A stretch of 64,000 nucleotides of DNA, from positions 12,400,944 through 12,464,943 of the forward strand of contig NC_087083.1 in NCBI RefSeq assembly GCF_026151205.1, given 5' to 3'. Shown here in pieces: positions 40,490-50,220 of this stretch. How positions within the stretch are numbered: position 1 is the stretch's first letter; each line of letters opens with the position of its first letter. The position numbers and the translations under genes are program-made. The notes beneath the pieces were generated by a model. It ran no database searches and was not told the DNA's origin. It saw nothing but the letters and a program-made list of their open reading frames with translations. This DNA is from Bolinopsis microptera. Taxonomy: Eukaryota; Ctenophora; Tentaculata; Lobata; Bolinopsidae.

Positions 40490-41435
40490 TTAACATATAC
40501 CGGAGACTCGCGGGCGGAAACAAATATTGCACGCGCACGCTGCGTGCAAGATTTCTATGTTCCACGAGGGCGATAGCCGTGGAGGAACATATGTTTCGTA
40601 TAGCACGGAGGGCCATCGTGGCCCGGAGTGCAATATGCTATACGATTTTCCGCCCGCGGGTCGAGGTGATGTGGATTATATCCACCAGCGGGCGTATTAC
40701 AGTTAATATATAATTTTATAAATAAACAATGGAGCTTGTATAAAAGTCAACTATAGAAAAGGTCGCCACTAATTGTTGTAACCATGGTAACACGTCACGT
40801 GTTCAATGTAAGCCAATCATAAAGGGCTGTGTCGTATATATATATAGGGGCTGGAGATGCACTGCATTCCTGGGCCGTGGGAATAATGAATGTAATGTCA
40901 GTGATGATGAATATCAATAATATAGGGGGATTATAGTGCTGATGTGTATTATGTAGTGTGTTATAATAACTTTGATATATATCAAAGTATCATGTCATCT
41001 GCTCACGAGCTGCATGAGCAGCCCTACCGGACACAAAAATAAAATGTATATAATATAGTCAGTGTAATAAGGAATTTCACATGGAGACGATACAGAAACT
41101 GAAAATATTTTAGAGAACTCCGGGCTATATTGCTACTGGTCAAATTAAATGTCACTTGTTAGCGGGCTATATCATGAGCGGGCTGTAGAGATATCGGGCC
41201 CTTTTACAGCGGGCTGGTGAGAGCCCGCTATGCGAAAAAGCGCACGCTGGTGGATATAATCCACATCACCTCGACCCGCGGGCGGAAAATCGTATAGCAC
41301 TCGGGCCCGATGGGCCCTCCGTGCTATACGAAAATATGTCCTCCTCGGGCTAGCGCCCTCGGGGACATATGAAATATTGCACGCGCGTGCGCGTGCAATA
41401 TTTTGTTCCGCCCGCGAGTCTCCGGTGATATGTAT
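40490..41435. mobile_element. GC-rich fold-back element with nested palindromes
   Basis: Two arms of about 190 bp (40495-40690 and 41245-41432) are inverted copies beginning CGGAGACTCGCGGGCGGAA. Each arm itself contains successive hairpins: TTGCACGCGCACGC..GCGTGCAA, TGTTCC..GAGGGCGATAGCC..GGAACAT, and CGTATAGCAC..GGGCC..GTGCTATACG. The arms end in CGCCCGCGGGTCGAGGTGATGTGGATTATATCC-type sequence. The 550-bp centre is AT-rich and non-coding, with more GCGGGCT repeats at 41160-41235. No target duplication confirmed. Confidence 0.7.
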
Positions 41436-42028
41436 ATTTCTACACTGTGTTTAAATTTAAAGTTACTTACAGGGCAGGAGTAACAACTAAATGGGGAGGG
41501 GGATCGTAATAATGTAATTTCTACACTGTGTTTAAATTTAAAGTTACTTACAGGGCAGGAGTAACAACTAAATGGGGAGGGGGATCGTAATACTTTAATT
41601 TCTACACTGTGTTTAAATTTAAAGTTACTTACAGGGCAGGAAAACAACTAAATGAGGAGGGGGAGTGCAATAATGTAATTTCTACACTGTGTTTACATTT
41701 AAAGTTACTTACAGGGTAGGAGTAACAACTAGATGGGGAGGAGGAGCGTACTGTGTTTAAATTTAAAGTGACTTACAGGGCAGAAGTAAAAACTAAATGG
41801 GGAGGGGGAGCTTATAAATAATGTAATTTCTACACTGTGTTTAAATTTAAAGTGACTTACAGGGTAGGAGTAACAACTAGATGGGGAGGGGGATCGTAAT
41901 ACTTTAATTTCTACACTGTGTTTAAATTTAAAGTTACTTACAGGGCAGGAAAACAACTAAATAGGGAGGGAGAGTGTAATAATGTAATTTCTACACTGTG
42001 TTTAAATTTAAAGTGACTTACAGGGCAA
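41436..42028. repeat. 81-bp minisatellite
   Basis: About seven and a half tandem copies of an 80-81-bp unit containing TTTCTACACTGTGTTTAAAT, AGTTACTTACAGGGCAGGAG and ACTAAATGGGGAGGGGGA. One unit is shortened near 41745. It directly abuts the fold-back element. Confidence 0.95.
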
Positions 42029-42775
42029 CAGTATAGGGACTACGGGTGGAAGATGAATAATCAAAATTCCAACAGGATCTTGTTCCCTTCATTATATGGA
42101 ATAATATAGTGTATCGCGTGTAATCGGATCCAATAACCTTATCAGACCTTATTTGGACGGACATTAAATGAACGGACATAATTATAAACGGACATTAATA
42201 TGAACGCTAGAAGGCATTCAAAACCATCAAAAATCCGAGTTTCTTTTTCATTTTTTAAACGTTTTTTATTTCAGCAAATGGTTTTTAATTCAAAAGTAAG
42301 AAAATCAGTCGTTTAGCAGTAAAAATGTTAAAATATGTGTACATATGATCAGTGTCTAATATCAAATATCATCGTCATCAAATGGGTCTTCCTGCCGGAA
42401 ATAGGCCGACAAAGGGGGGCCCCCGATTATTAGGGGTCAGATCATATGACGTATAATTAGTGATGTGACGTATAATTAGTGATGTGATCTATCAGTAGAA
42501 TTTAATTGACCCAGAAATGAGCTAGATATAGGGTAGAGTTCACATGTCAATTCTGTAAATCATAGCTGTACATTAAGAAGTAAACATAATCTGACTGCTC
42601 GACTCGTAGATCACATATGGGACGGGAGCTCTTGCGAAAGGGGGTTCTCGTATCAAGGGATGTGAGACGCGTACGTGCCAAAGGCATGCAAGGGGAGTGA
42701 GCCGATCAAGTGTTCTTAGGTATATATACTGGAAGATGAAAGACAATAGTATCGCATTCTTACATTCTATCAACA

Positions 42776-43320
42776 TGCCTACCTTCTCCAAATTCATCTC
42801 TGGTCGGACAGGATCTCAACATGCAACAGCTACTTGACTCTGATGGATACATCTACTGTCGGAAGAAGAACAAGGATTCAGCCCTCACATCTTCCTGGCG
42901 GTGCTGCAAGCACAAACTTCCTACGAAGTGTCCGTGTCTGTGCTATATATCCCTCTCAGATGATTCTCTCAAATTGAAAGCCCTCTGTTCAAGAGTTTGT
43001 GCGAGCTATCAAAGAGCAGCAAGTCATTACTGACTTTCACATCGACAGCTGGTTGAGTGTTTTTTTTATATTTTTTATTTTTATGTTGGGGCACCCACTT
43101 TACCTCCCTATTGGGAGGCTACGTCCGTCATTATTGACTAACGTCTATTGGGGTCCCTCTGCCCTCTGGTGTAGGTGTCAGTAGGTTGAGTGTTGGCAAG
43201 ACACCCGATAAGAGGCGAAGGAATTACCATACCCAACTCCACGATATCTGTTCATTTTACTCCACATACTCTAGCAAGTTCGAGTATTTGTTTTCTGTAG
43301 CCTCAGTGTTTGGGCACGAT
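42776..43320 (+). pseudogene. FLYWCH-like zinc-finger ORF of the TIR element, broken
   Basis: From an ATG at 42776 (MPTFSKFISGRTGSQH), one frameshift leads into LLDSDGYIYCRKKNKD..TSSWRC and CKHKLPTKCPCLC (42821-43033). The order (aromatic-GY-Y, basic loop, W-R-C, C-P-C) resembles FLYWCH zinc fingers found at the N-terminus of many Mutator-like transposases. A second shift leads to VITDFHIDSWLS. The frame is then split by a 132-bp insertion (43062-43193), resumes as VGKTPDKRRRNYHTQ and ends near 43320. No DDE catalytic domain is present. Confidence 0.5.
43062..43193 (-). mobile_element. Short retroposed insertion (SINE-like), 132 bp
   Basis: Flanked by a perfect 11-bp direct repeat GGTTGAGTGTT (43051-43061 and 43194-43204). 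It starts with a T-rich tract (A-rich tail on the minus strand), as in target-primed reverse transcription. The body has a CCTCCCTATTGGGAGG hairpin. Removing it restores an open frame in the surrounding ORF. The source RNA is not recognised. Confidence 0.65.
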
Positions 43321-43337
43321 ATGTAGTAAATTATAAT

Positions 43338-43794
43338 TTATGTATTCAGTATTCAGTATTCAGTATTCAGTATTCAGTATTCAGTATTCAGTATTCAGTA
43401 TTCAGTATTCAGTATTCAGTATTCAGTATTCAGTATTCAGTATTCAGTATTCAGTATTCAGTATTCAGTATTCAGTATTCAGTATTCAGTATTCAGTATT
43501 CAGTATTCAGTATTCAGTATTCAGTATTCAGTATTCAGTATTCAGTATACAGTATTCAGTATTCAGTATTCAGTATTCAGTATTCAGTATTCAGTATTCA
43601 GTATTCAGTATTCAGTATTCAGTATTCAGTATTCAGTATTCAGTATTCAGTATTCAGTATTCAGTATTCAGTATTCAGTATTCAGTATTCAGTATTCAGT
43701 ATTCAGTATTCAGTATTCAGTATTCAGTATTCAGTATTCAGTATTCAGTATTCAGTATTCAGTATTCAGTATTCAGTATTTAGTATTCAGTAAA
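43338..43794. repeat. (TATTCAG)n 7-bp microsatellite
   Basis: About 65 nearly perfect copies of a 7-bp unit with two or three single-base variants (for example at 43548). All frames read the same short peptide repeat, so it is not coding. Confidence 0.98.
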
Positions 43795-44294
43795 TTTGAT
43801 TAATTATTCTACGAAAAAATGTCTATTGACTTGTTAATTTAAATCAAAAGTACGGAGTTAAACTGGGCTAGAAATCAGGTAGAGTTCACATGTTCTGTAA
43901 ATCATAGCTGGTGGATCACATCACTAATTAAACGTCACATCACTAATTATACGTAAATTTGTTTTTTGTTTTGAAACCCCACGGTGGAGGTTGGCGTGTG
44001 CCGCAATTTATTGATCAATGGTTATTACATAAATGAAATTATAGAAGTCACACTAAAATATAATAATGTAAAATAAATATATTAAAATAAATGCCCTACT
44101 AAAAGTACTATATAACTAACGGTCTGCAAAACTGGTTGAAGTCGCAATTTGTAAACATGCTAATTACTATTTAATAATAATAGATAAAAAGTTTTGCGCG
44201 GCAGATGTAAATTCGGCATTGCATAATGGCAGTGAAATTAAAATGATATGTTGTTGATAAAAGATCATAGTCATTTGTCGCGAGTGATCTTTCT

Positions 44295-47200
44295 TTACTC
44301 GTTGTCGCTTACTAACTCGGTGCTGTAGTCTATTTGCGAGCGCCCTTCTCTTTGAGACTTTCTTAGCCCAGGTATACTATAAAGTAAGAAATTTGGCCAA
44401 TTTTCATCGTCTCCTGAGCTTTGCAGCTTGAGGAGTTCGCGCTTAGCTGAATTTTTAAAGATTTCAATTGAAAAGGTAGAACTTGGAATAGTTATATCCT
44501 TACTTTGTTTTGTAATAGAGAGCATGGGTCCTTTGAAGAAAAGAGTATTTCTAAATGTTGGGCCGTTGTAAGTTGTGAACCAAGAAAGGTTATGTTCGTA
44601 TGTGGAATTATAGGTGGGAATATCGTGAGGGAAAAGTTCTTTGATGGATTTAGGGAGAAGGCTTGGCATGTTCCTTACTTTGTGTAGTAGAATAAGAGCG
44701 TTTTTTACAATGACGCTATGGACTGTTAGGATATTATGCAATCTAAACGCACTTTTTGTGTGCTCCGGGGGATTGCCGTCTTTATATCTATAATTTACAT
44801 ATCCTGACATAACAGCTCTAATTCCCTGCTTTTGCTTGGTGAACAGAGATTCAATGTGACATTTTGAGGCAAATCCCCACACTAAAGAACAGAAATTTAG
44901 ATGGGATTGGATAAGGCTTTGGAAAATGTTTAGGCGGGCTTTGATAGGTAGAAGGTGCTTTAGCTTATACATAACTCCGAGGTAGCGACCCATCTTTATT
45001 CTAACGGCCGTAATGTGTTTTTGCCAAGTGAGCTTTTCGTCTAGGATTACTCCTAAAAATCTTGCTTCAGTCTTACGTTCGATTACAGTGTTGTCAATGG
45101 ACAAATTAAAGCCGCTGAAGTCGATTCTTTTTCTAGTGAAAATCATGTAACACGTCTTTTTTACATTTAAAGATAGCCCATTAACACCTACCCAATCTAC
45201 AAGACGTGAAATTAGCTGATCAGCTTTTAATTGTATTTCTTCTAGGGTGGTTCCACTAATTAATATGTTTGCGTCGTCGGCATAAAGGATGAACTTTGCA
45301 AAATCACTAATTCCAGGTAGGTCGTTTATATAAATTACAAATAAGAGAGGTCCTAAAATGCTACCCTGAGGTACGCCGTAAACTATGGGCATGCTAGAAG
45401 AGCAAGTTCCGTTTAAAGTTACGTATTGAGATCGATTACAAAGGTAAGATCTAAACCATTCGTGCGCGACTCCCCTGATCCCATAATGGTCAAGCTTCTT
45501 AAGCAAGGTCTCATGGTCAAGCACGTCAAAGGCTTTACTGTAATCGAGCAGGAGCAGTAGGGAAATTTGTTTCTTATTCAGAGAGTGTAGTATAGAATTT
45601 TGGGCATTGAGCAGTGCATGTTCGCACGATCTTCCTGGCCGAAATCCGTATTGATTTTCGAAAAGAGAATCGTTCTTATCTAAAAATTCTAAAACACGAG
45701 CATGCATAAGTTTCTCATAAATTTTCGAGAATGATCCCAAAAGAGAGATCGGCCTATAATTAGCTACTTCCAATTTTGAACCACCTTTGTGGATAGGAAC
45801 GACTTTCGCAGTTTTTAGAGCATTTGGGAAGGTACCACTGGAGAACGAACAGTTAATGACATTAGCTAGTGCCCTGGTAAAGTTTTCGCAGCTGTTTGCA
45901 ATTTTCAACGGCTCAATTTTACAATCGAGTGTGGACTTGTTCTTAAGCCCTGATATTATCTTTTGGACTTCACCGTGTGATGTAGGCTTAAGAAACATCG
46001 AGTTACTACACGAAGCCTTAAGAAAATGCTTGAAACCACCTGGGTCAAAGGTTCGACGGGCAGCGATTTGCCTCTTGATACTGGCTGCAATACCGGAGAA
46101 GTAGCCGTTAAATTTCTCAGCGACTGCCAGATCGGAGCTTATAATCGTGCCATCGTCGTCCTTCAGACGGGTGTGTCCGAACTTTTTTCTGTTACGGTTC
46201 AGGAGGCCATTGATAATTTTCCATTGACTTTTAGAGCAGTTTTGGTATTTGTCAAACATTTTTTTATAGTACTTTTCTTTGGCTAGATTCACATGTTTGT
46301 GACAAAACTTTTTCATTTTATCATACGCGTCGCAGTTTTTTTGTGATGGATTTATAGTTTTTTCAAAAAAAAGTAACTTCTTGCGGTTGCATGCCGCCTC
46401 AAGCCAGGGTAAGATCCAAGGCTTTGGGTCAGCTCTTTCGAATTTTCTTCTCGAACTGTCGCGCTTCAGGGGGTATGCAGTATTGTAGTGTTTCATGTAC
46501 GTTTGATAGATGGAATTGTATTGTTCATCAGCGCACGTTGAGGAGGTAGCATCATCCCAGGTCTCACTTACAATAAGCTCTTTGAATTTAGCATGATTAG
46601 CTTCGTTAAATACACGGGCCTCTAATTTCAAGCTAGTGTTGTTGTTCTTTACACGTTGACTACGGAATCGCTCGTTCAAACTAGGTGTGGCTCCTAAACT
46701 AATGGTCGTGCTAACCGCGAGATGATCTGACATATCCAACGTCACGACATTACAACTAATAACGTTGGTCACGTGATTAGTATACACGTGATCAATAAGC
46801 GTTGCACTGTGGTCAGTTACCCTGGTAGGCTTGGAGACAGTCTGGGCAAACCCATATTTTTCTAGTAAGCTTATAAGATCCTGGCTGTAAGCGTCGGTAT
46901 CGTATTTTATAAGATCAATATTTGCATCACCCAGGAAGACTATCTGCTTTCTGGAGTGTCTATCAAGACCCCTGAGCACGTTTTCAAACTTTTCAAGGAA
47001 TTTTTTAGGGCTTGTGGATGGCGAGCGGTAGAAATTTACGATGATTTTTGTCTTATTTCCGTTTTTAAAATTGTTGATTTTAAGCAATTGAAATTCTCCG
47101 CAAGTAACTTCTTCTGGACTCAGATTGAGTTCGAGTTCCTGTATTTTATCGTAATCACAAACGCGTTTGTTAACATAGAGCGCAAGACCACCTCCTTTTC

Positions 47201-47777
47201 CAGATTTACGTGCAGGTTCTTTGATAAAGGGCTCGTAAAACTGTTCTATTTCAATGTCGTTCAGACCATTAGGAAGATTAGAAATTTTACAGTTGGTTTC
47301 ATTGAGGCAGATGAGGTCAAATTTGGAGAATGTTTCTATTTCTTCTCTAAAATTTGAGATATTCTTCACGAGTGATCTAACGTTTAACGAAAGTATCTTA
47401 AATTCGCGATTGCTAGGGGTCTTGATATTATCAGGGTGTTGGTACTTACAGCTAACCAATATCTCCGATATACAATTGTTGAGATCGATTTCGCTGGAAT
47501 CTATTTCATCAGTAAGTTCGCCTATTTGATTCAGTACGTGAGAACGAATATAGGGGTTAAAAGTGGGGGTTATTGTATTGTAATTATCATTAAGTTCGTA
47601 GGAAGTTACTCTATAGCCAGGTATTAGGTTTAGACAGCATGTAATACAACCAAGATAATCTTTGAGGCATTTTTTATGAACTGGTTTGTCACATACAGGA
47701 CAAATGAAAACATTTCTAGGAGCATAAGACCACCCGAAGCAACTTGAGCATTGTGATTTGAAACTAGGTTCAACCAT
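44295..47777 (-). CDS. LINE A ORF2: zinc finger, APE endonuclease, reverse transcriptase
   Basis: 1160 residues, uninterrupted. Residues 10-48 form a RING/PHD-like cysteine finger (CSSC, CPVC, HKKC, CITCC). The APE-type endonuclease has LNVRSL (131-136), LNE (Glu160), GGGLALYV, NFYRSPSTSP, GDANID (283-288) and SDH (350-352), all intact. RT: KVVPIHKGG, NYRPISLLGSFSKIYEKL, QYGFRPGRSCEHAL, LDYSKAFDVLDHE (motif A), VPQGSILGPLLF and YADD at 832-835, then the thumb and a CR1/L2-type C-terminal region (RFLGVILDEKLTWQKHI). It nicks target DNA and copies element RNA there. Start: ATG at 47777, just ahead of the finger. The finger at the ORF2 start is also found in LINE D. Confidence 0.93.
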   Translation of the reverse strand: MVEPSFKSQCSSCFGWSYAPRNVFICPVCDKPVHKKCLKDYLGCITCCLNLIPGYRVTSYELNDNYNTITPTFNPYIRSHVLNQIGELTDEIDSSEIDLNNCISEILVSCKYQHPDNIKTPSNREFKILSLNVRSLVKNISNFREEIETFSKFDLICLNETNCKISNLPNGLNDIEIEQFYEPFIKEPARKSGKGGGLALYVNKRVCDYDKIQELELNLSPEEVTCGEFQLLKINNFKNGNKTKIIVNFYRSPSTSPKKFLEKFENVLRGLDRHSRKQIVFLGDANIDLIKYDTDAYSQDLISLLEKYGFAQTVSKPTRVTDHSATLIDHVYTNHVTNVISCNVVTLDMSDHLAVSTTISLGATPSLNERFRSQRVKNNNTSLKLEARVFNEANHAKFKELIVSETWDDATSSTCADEQYNSIYQTYMKHYNTAYPLKRDSSRRKFERADPKPWILPWLEAACNRKKLLFFEKTINPSQKNCDAYDKMKKFCHKHVNLAKEKYYKKMFDKYQNCSKSQWKIINGLLNRNRKKFGHTRLKDDDGTIISSDLAVAEKFNGYFSGIAASIKRQIAARRTFDPGGFKHFLKASCSNSMFLKPTSHGEVQKIISGLKNKSTLDCKIEPLKIANSCENFTRALANVINCSFSSGTFPNALKTAKVVPIHKGGSKLEVANYRPISLLGSFSKIYEKLMHARVLEFLDKNDSLFENQYGFRPGRSCEHALLNAQNSILHSLNKKQISLLLLLDYSKAFDVLDHETLLKKLDHYGIRGVAHEWFRSYLCNRSQYVTLNGTCSSSMPIVYGVPQGSILGPLLFVIYINDLPGISDFAKFILYADDANILISGTTLEEIQLKADQLISRLVDWVGVNGLSLNVKKTCYMIFTRKRIDFSGFNLSIDNTVIERKTEARFLGVILDEKLTWQKHITAVRIKMGRYLGVMYKLKHLLPIKARLNIFQSLIQSHLNFCSLVWGFASKCHIESLFTKQKQGIRAVMSGYVNYRYKDGNPPEHTKSAFRLHNILTVHSVIVKNALILLHKVRNMPSLLPKSIKELFPHDIPTYNSTYEHNLSWFTTYNGPTFRNTLFFKGPMLSITKQSKDITIPSSTFSIEIFKNSAKRELLKLQSSGDDENWPNFLLYSIPGLRKSQREGRSQIDYSTELVSDNE

Positions 47778-48296
47778 TGTTCAAGATGTGTAAATACCAG
47801 ATATCTGTGAATAATTAAGTAAGATATTAAATAGATAAGAGTGTATAGTATGGTGTATAGAATAGCTTGTACAGTCTAAGAATATGTATAAAATGCTAAT
47901 GTGTGTGCGTGTGAATGAATGAGGAGTAAACTGTGTGCTGAGAAAGCGTAAAGAAGAAAAAGAAAACTTGTTAGACGGTCTACCTATCAAGAACTATACA
48001 GCTCTGTGTGTAGATAGAATCGTAACGTAGTCTACAATATTACAATATTACGATAGCGGTACTGATTTCAGAACTATTCTAAAGTGTTTAAAAAACTCGG
48101 GCAAGAATTCTAGTAACTTACGATAAGCTGATAAGAGCACGGGCATGACTATATATTTTTATGCGAGGGTTTTCATTATAACCATAAGATGTAAGCTATA
48201 ATCCCTTAAAGATTTTGTAAAAATTTTGTGAAAATTTTGGCGCGGCAAGTATAAGTAGTAGGCTGGGGTACGGCTTTGTGAGTTTGTATTTAACCG

Positions 48297-50105
48297 TTAG
48301 TTACCAGGCAAGAGCGAGACAAACTCCCGCCTTAATGGCCAGTGCTTTCGAACTTTCTCGCTTCGCATAGAGAGTTTTTGAACACCGGTCACCAGACAGT
48401 TAGCTATCTCACTCTTGGGCAGCTGAGTAATGTGAATCCCATTTCCAGATCTATCTAAAATCTCAAACCCTTTGTTAAATATCACACTACAAATATGGTG
48501 GGAGTCGAAAAACCAAAAGTTACGATTTTCGATCAGACTAAAGTCAAACATGCAGCGGTTAAACAAATCAACCTCCTTATTTAACCATGCAAATCTCGTT
48601 CTAAGAAGGGAGTTGAAAACAAACACTGTTTTTGGGTATCTAGCAAACAAGAAGTTAAAATTGTCCCTAATTTCACGGGAAAGTGTATAGCTTCTATGGT
48701 CATATCTCGACAAATCATTAATACCGGAAGATATAATCACATAATCGCAGTTTTCAAAAAAATGTTCAAACTTCATTAAGTCCGTGAGTTGGTACATGTC
48801 ACGCTTTATGACACGAAAGTTAGAGGGGAAAGATGATGGGGTGTTACGTATCATAGAGTCAGTAAGGTATAGGACAGTCTGTTTGGAGGGTCTCAGGGGG
48901 TCGGATGGTGCTATTGACGGTTCATGGATTTTAGGAATGTGCGTGCGCATGGGCTTGTCTATGCGTCTAAAGGTCACTGACACACGACACGAGGTGACGC
49001 CAGGTTCGGGGTGTATCGCATGCTCCCAGAAAAACTGAGACTCTGTGGTCATTGCGTACACTGTGCCATTCCTTAGTTCGTGTTCACGTCGCTCATCAGT
49101 GACTATGTTACGGAAAGTTAAGGTGCGAGTGGCCCCAAAGCTGGCAGTGATGATTTCACCCGTTAAGCCTGTTTCATTATCAGAGTGAAACGGGATAGAG
49201 TCTGAGCCTGTCTGGTATCTAGTGACCATGCAAGTAACGTTATCCCTATTGAAGGTGGGATCGTCTAGTTCGTCAGCTATACAGTCTAGTATCTTATTTA
49301 CAGCGTGATCAGATGGTGGGTAGGCCTTAGCGCGATGGGTAATACTGCCGTAACTGTATTTACTGGAGCCGAAGTAAGAGACGTCACGTGATCCTATGCG
49401 TTGAAAGTCCAGTCCATCACAAACATTATGCGTTTCAAACTCAAACTTTGATCGCAAACTTCTTACCGGAGTAGCTTCTAGTACTTCCTCGTGTCCGGCT
49501 GGCGAACCTGTGACGAAGGTTGAGGGATCCGAAGTAGTGTTGGGAGTAGAGTTCCTAGCGACGAGAGAACTAGAGCTCCTTATCACCTCCTTGTATTCGT
49601 CAAGCGTCTGTTCGGCTTTTTCCAGCAGCATGCAAAAATCGGAGGTTAGATTACCGTGTATAGTCTGCTTATCAGTTGGATTTCTGATAAGATGATCATA
49701 GTATCTAGAGTCTAGATTTAGCTTTGCTGTCATGTATGGTTTTCGTAGCGTTTTGTTTGTAGATTTACAGAGTCCGGCACTTAAAGATTCACGATAAAGT
49801 TGGTCCGGTGTAAGTGACGGCAGTAGCTCGAGGCAAGTTTCTGGCGTAAAAGTAGGTACCCAAAAACCAACAAACTCTGTCTGCGTACTGTGATTTTCGA
49901 CGTTTATCTTACCTTCAGCTTGAGGGTTTGCCGAGCAGTGTTTTTGATCTGCGGCAGTGGTGGGGGCACCACTGCCCAGCAACCCCTTTTCAGATGTGTC
50001 GCTCTGCGTCGTGGTACTCGAACTAGAGGTAGGGCTGTGGGACTCCAGAGGACTCGAGGGGATCAAGCTTAGGTTAGTAGGACTCGAACTAGGCTCAGAA
50101 GACAT
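48297..50105 (-). CDS. LINE A ORF1: AlkB-type dioxygenase fused to SGNH hydrolase
   Basis: 602 residues, uninterrupted. Residues 1-75 are Ser/Thr-rich. AlkB-type Fe(II)/2-oxoglutarate domain (about 225-382): YFGSSKYSYGSITH, TRYQTGSDSIPFHSD with His307 and Asp309, ASFGATRTLTFR, His362 in WEHAIHP, and Arg374/Arg380 in CRVSVTFRR. These are the full metal and co-substrate set, as in ALKBH2/3-like repair enzymes. SGNH domain (about 408-580): TDS with Ser417, GIND (461-464), and Asp551/His558 in DRSGNGIHI. SGNH esterases are known in CR1/L2 ORF1; an added AlkB is unusual. The AlkB part might remove methyl lesions from element RNA or cDNA; this is inference. LINE D carries the same order. Confidence 0.9.
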   Translation of the reverse strand: MSSEPSSSPTNLSLIPSSPLESHSPTSSSSTTTQSDTSEKGLLGSGAPTTAADQKHCSANPQAEGKINVENHSTQTEFVGFWVPTFTPETCLELLPSLTPDQLYRESLSAGLCKSTNKTLRKPYMTAKLNLDSRYYDHLIRNPTDKQTIHGNLTSDFCMLLEKAEQTLDEYKEVIRSSSSLVARNSTPNTTSDPSTFVTGSPAGHEEVLEATPVRSLRSKFEFETHNVCDGLDFQRIGSRDVSYFGSSKYSYGSITHRAKAYPPSDHAVNKILDCIADELDDPTFNRDNVTCMVTRYQTGSDSIPFHSDNETGLTGEIITASFGATRTLTFRNIVTDERREHELRNGTVYAMTTESQFFWEHAIHPEPGVTSCRVSVTFRRIDKPMRTHIPKIHEPSIAPSDPLRPSKQTVLYLTDSMIRNTPSSFPSNFRVIKRDMYQLTDLMKFEHFFENCDYVIISSGINDLSRYDHRSYTLSREIRDNFNFLFARYPKTVFVFNSLLRTRFAWLNKEVDLFNRCMFDFSLIENRNFWFFDSHHICSVIFNKGFEILDRSGNGIHITQLPKSEIANCLVTGVQKLSMRSEKVRKHWPLRREFVSLLPGN

Positions 50106-50220
50106 GGTATAGAGGGTGTAAAAGTAGGTGTAGGATGTAAACTGGTTAACAAGACGTGGCTAAAAGGCAGGTCAGGCCGCGCGTTATCAGCTTATCAGAT
50201 TACTATCAGCAGCAACAAAA

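Larger units (their letters stand above)
43955..50220 (-). mobile_element. LINE A: intact two-ORF CR1/L2-like retrotransposon
   Basis: Minus-strand order: 5' UTR (to about 50220), ORF1 (50105-48297), 519-bp spacer, ORF2 (47777-44295), 3' UTR to about 43955. Both ORFs are free of stops and keep all catalytic residues, so the copy may be recent. The 3' end meets the ATACGT target sequence of the TIR element; the 5' end abuts truncated LINE B at about 50220. Confidence 0.85.

Noticed and set aside
41324-41956. Minus-strand frames with repeated CPVSNFKFKHSVEI
   Set aside because: They are translations of the 81-bp tandem repeat and carry no other coding evidence.
43340-43783. 147-codon frame encoding a short peptide repeat
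   Set aside because: It is the 7-bp microsatellite read in frame; all frames stay open for the same reason.
48297-50105. AlkB ORF as a host DNA-repair gene
   Set aside because: It is a single exon fused to an SGNH domain directly upstream of a LINE ORF2 on the same strand, and LINE D repeats the arrangement.
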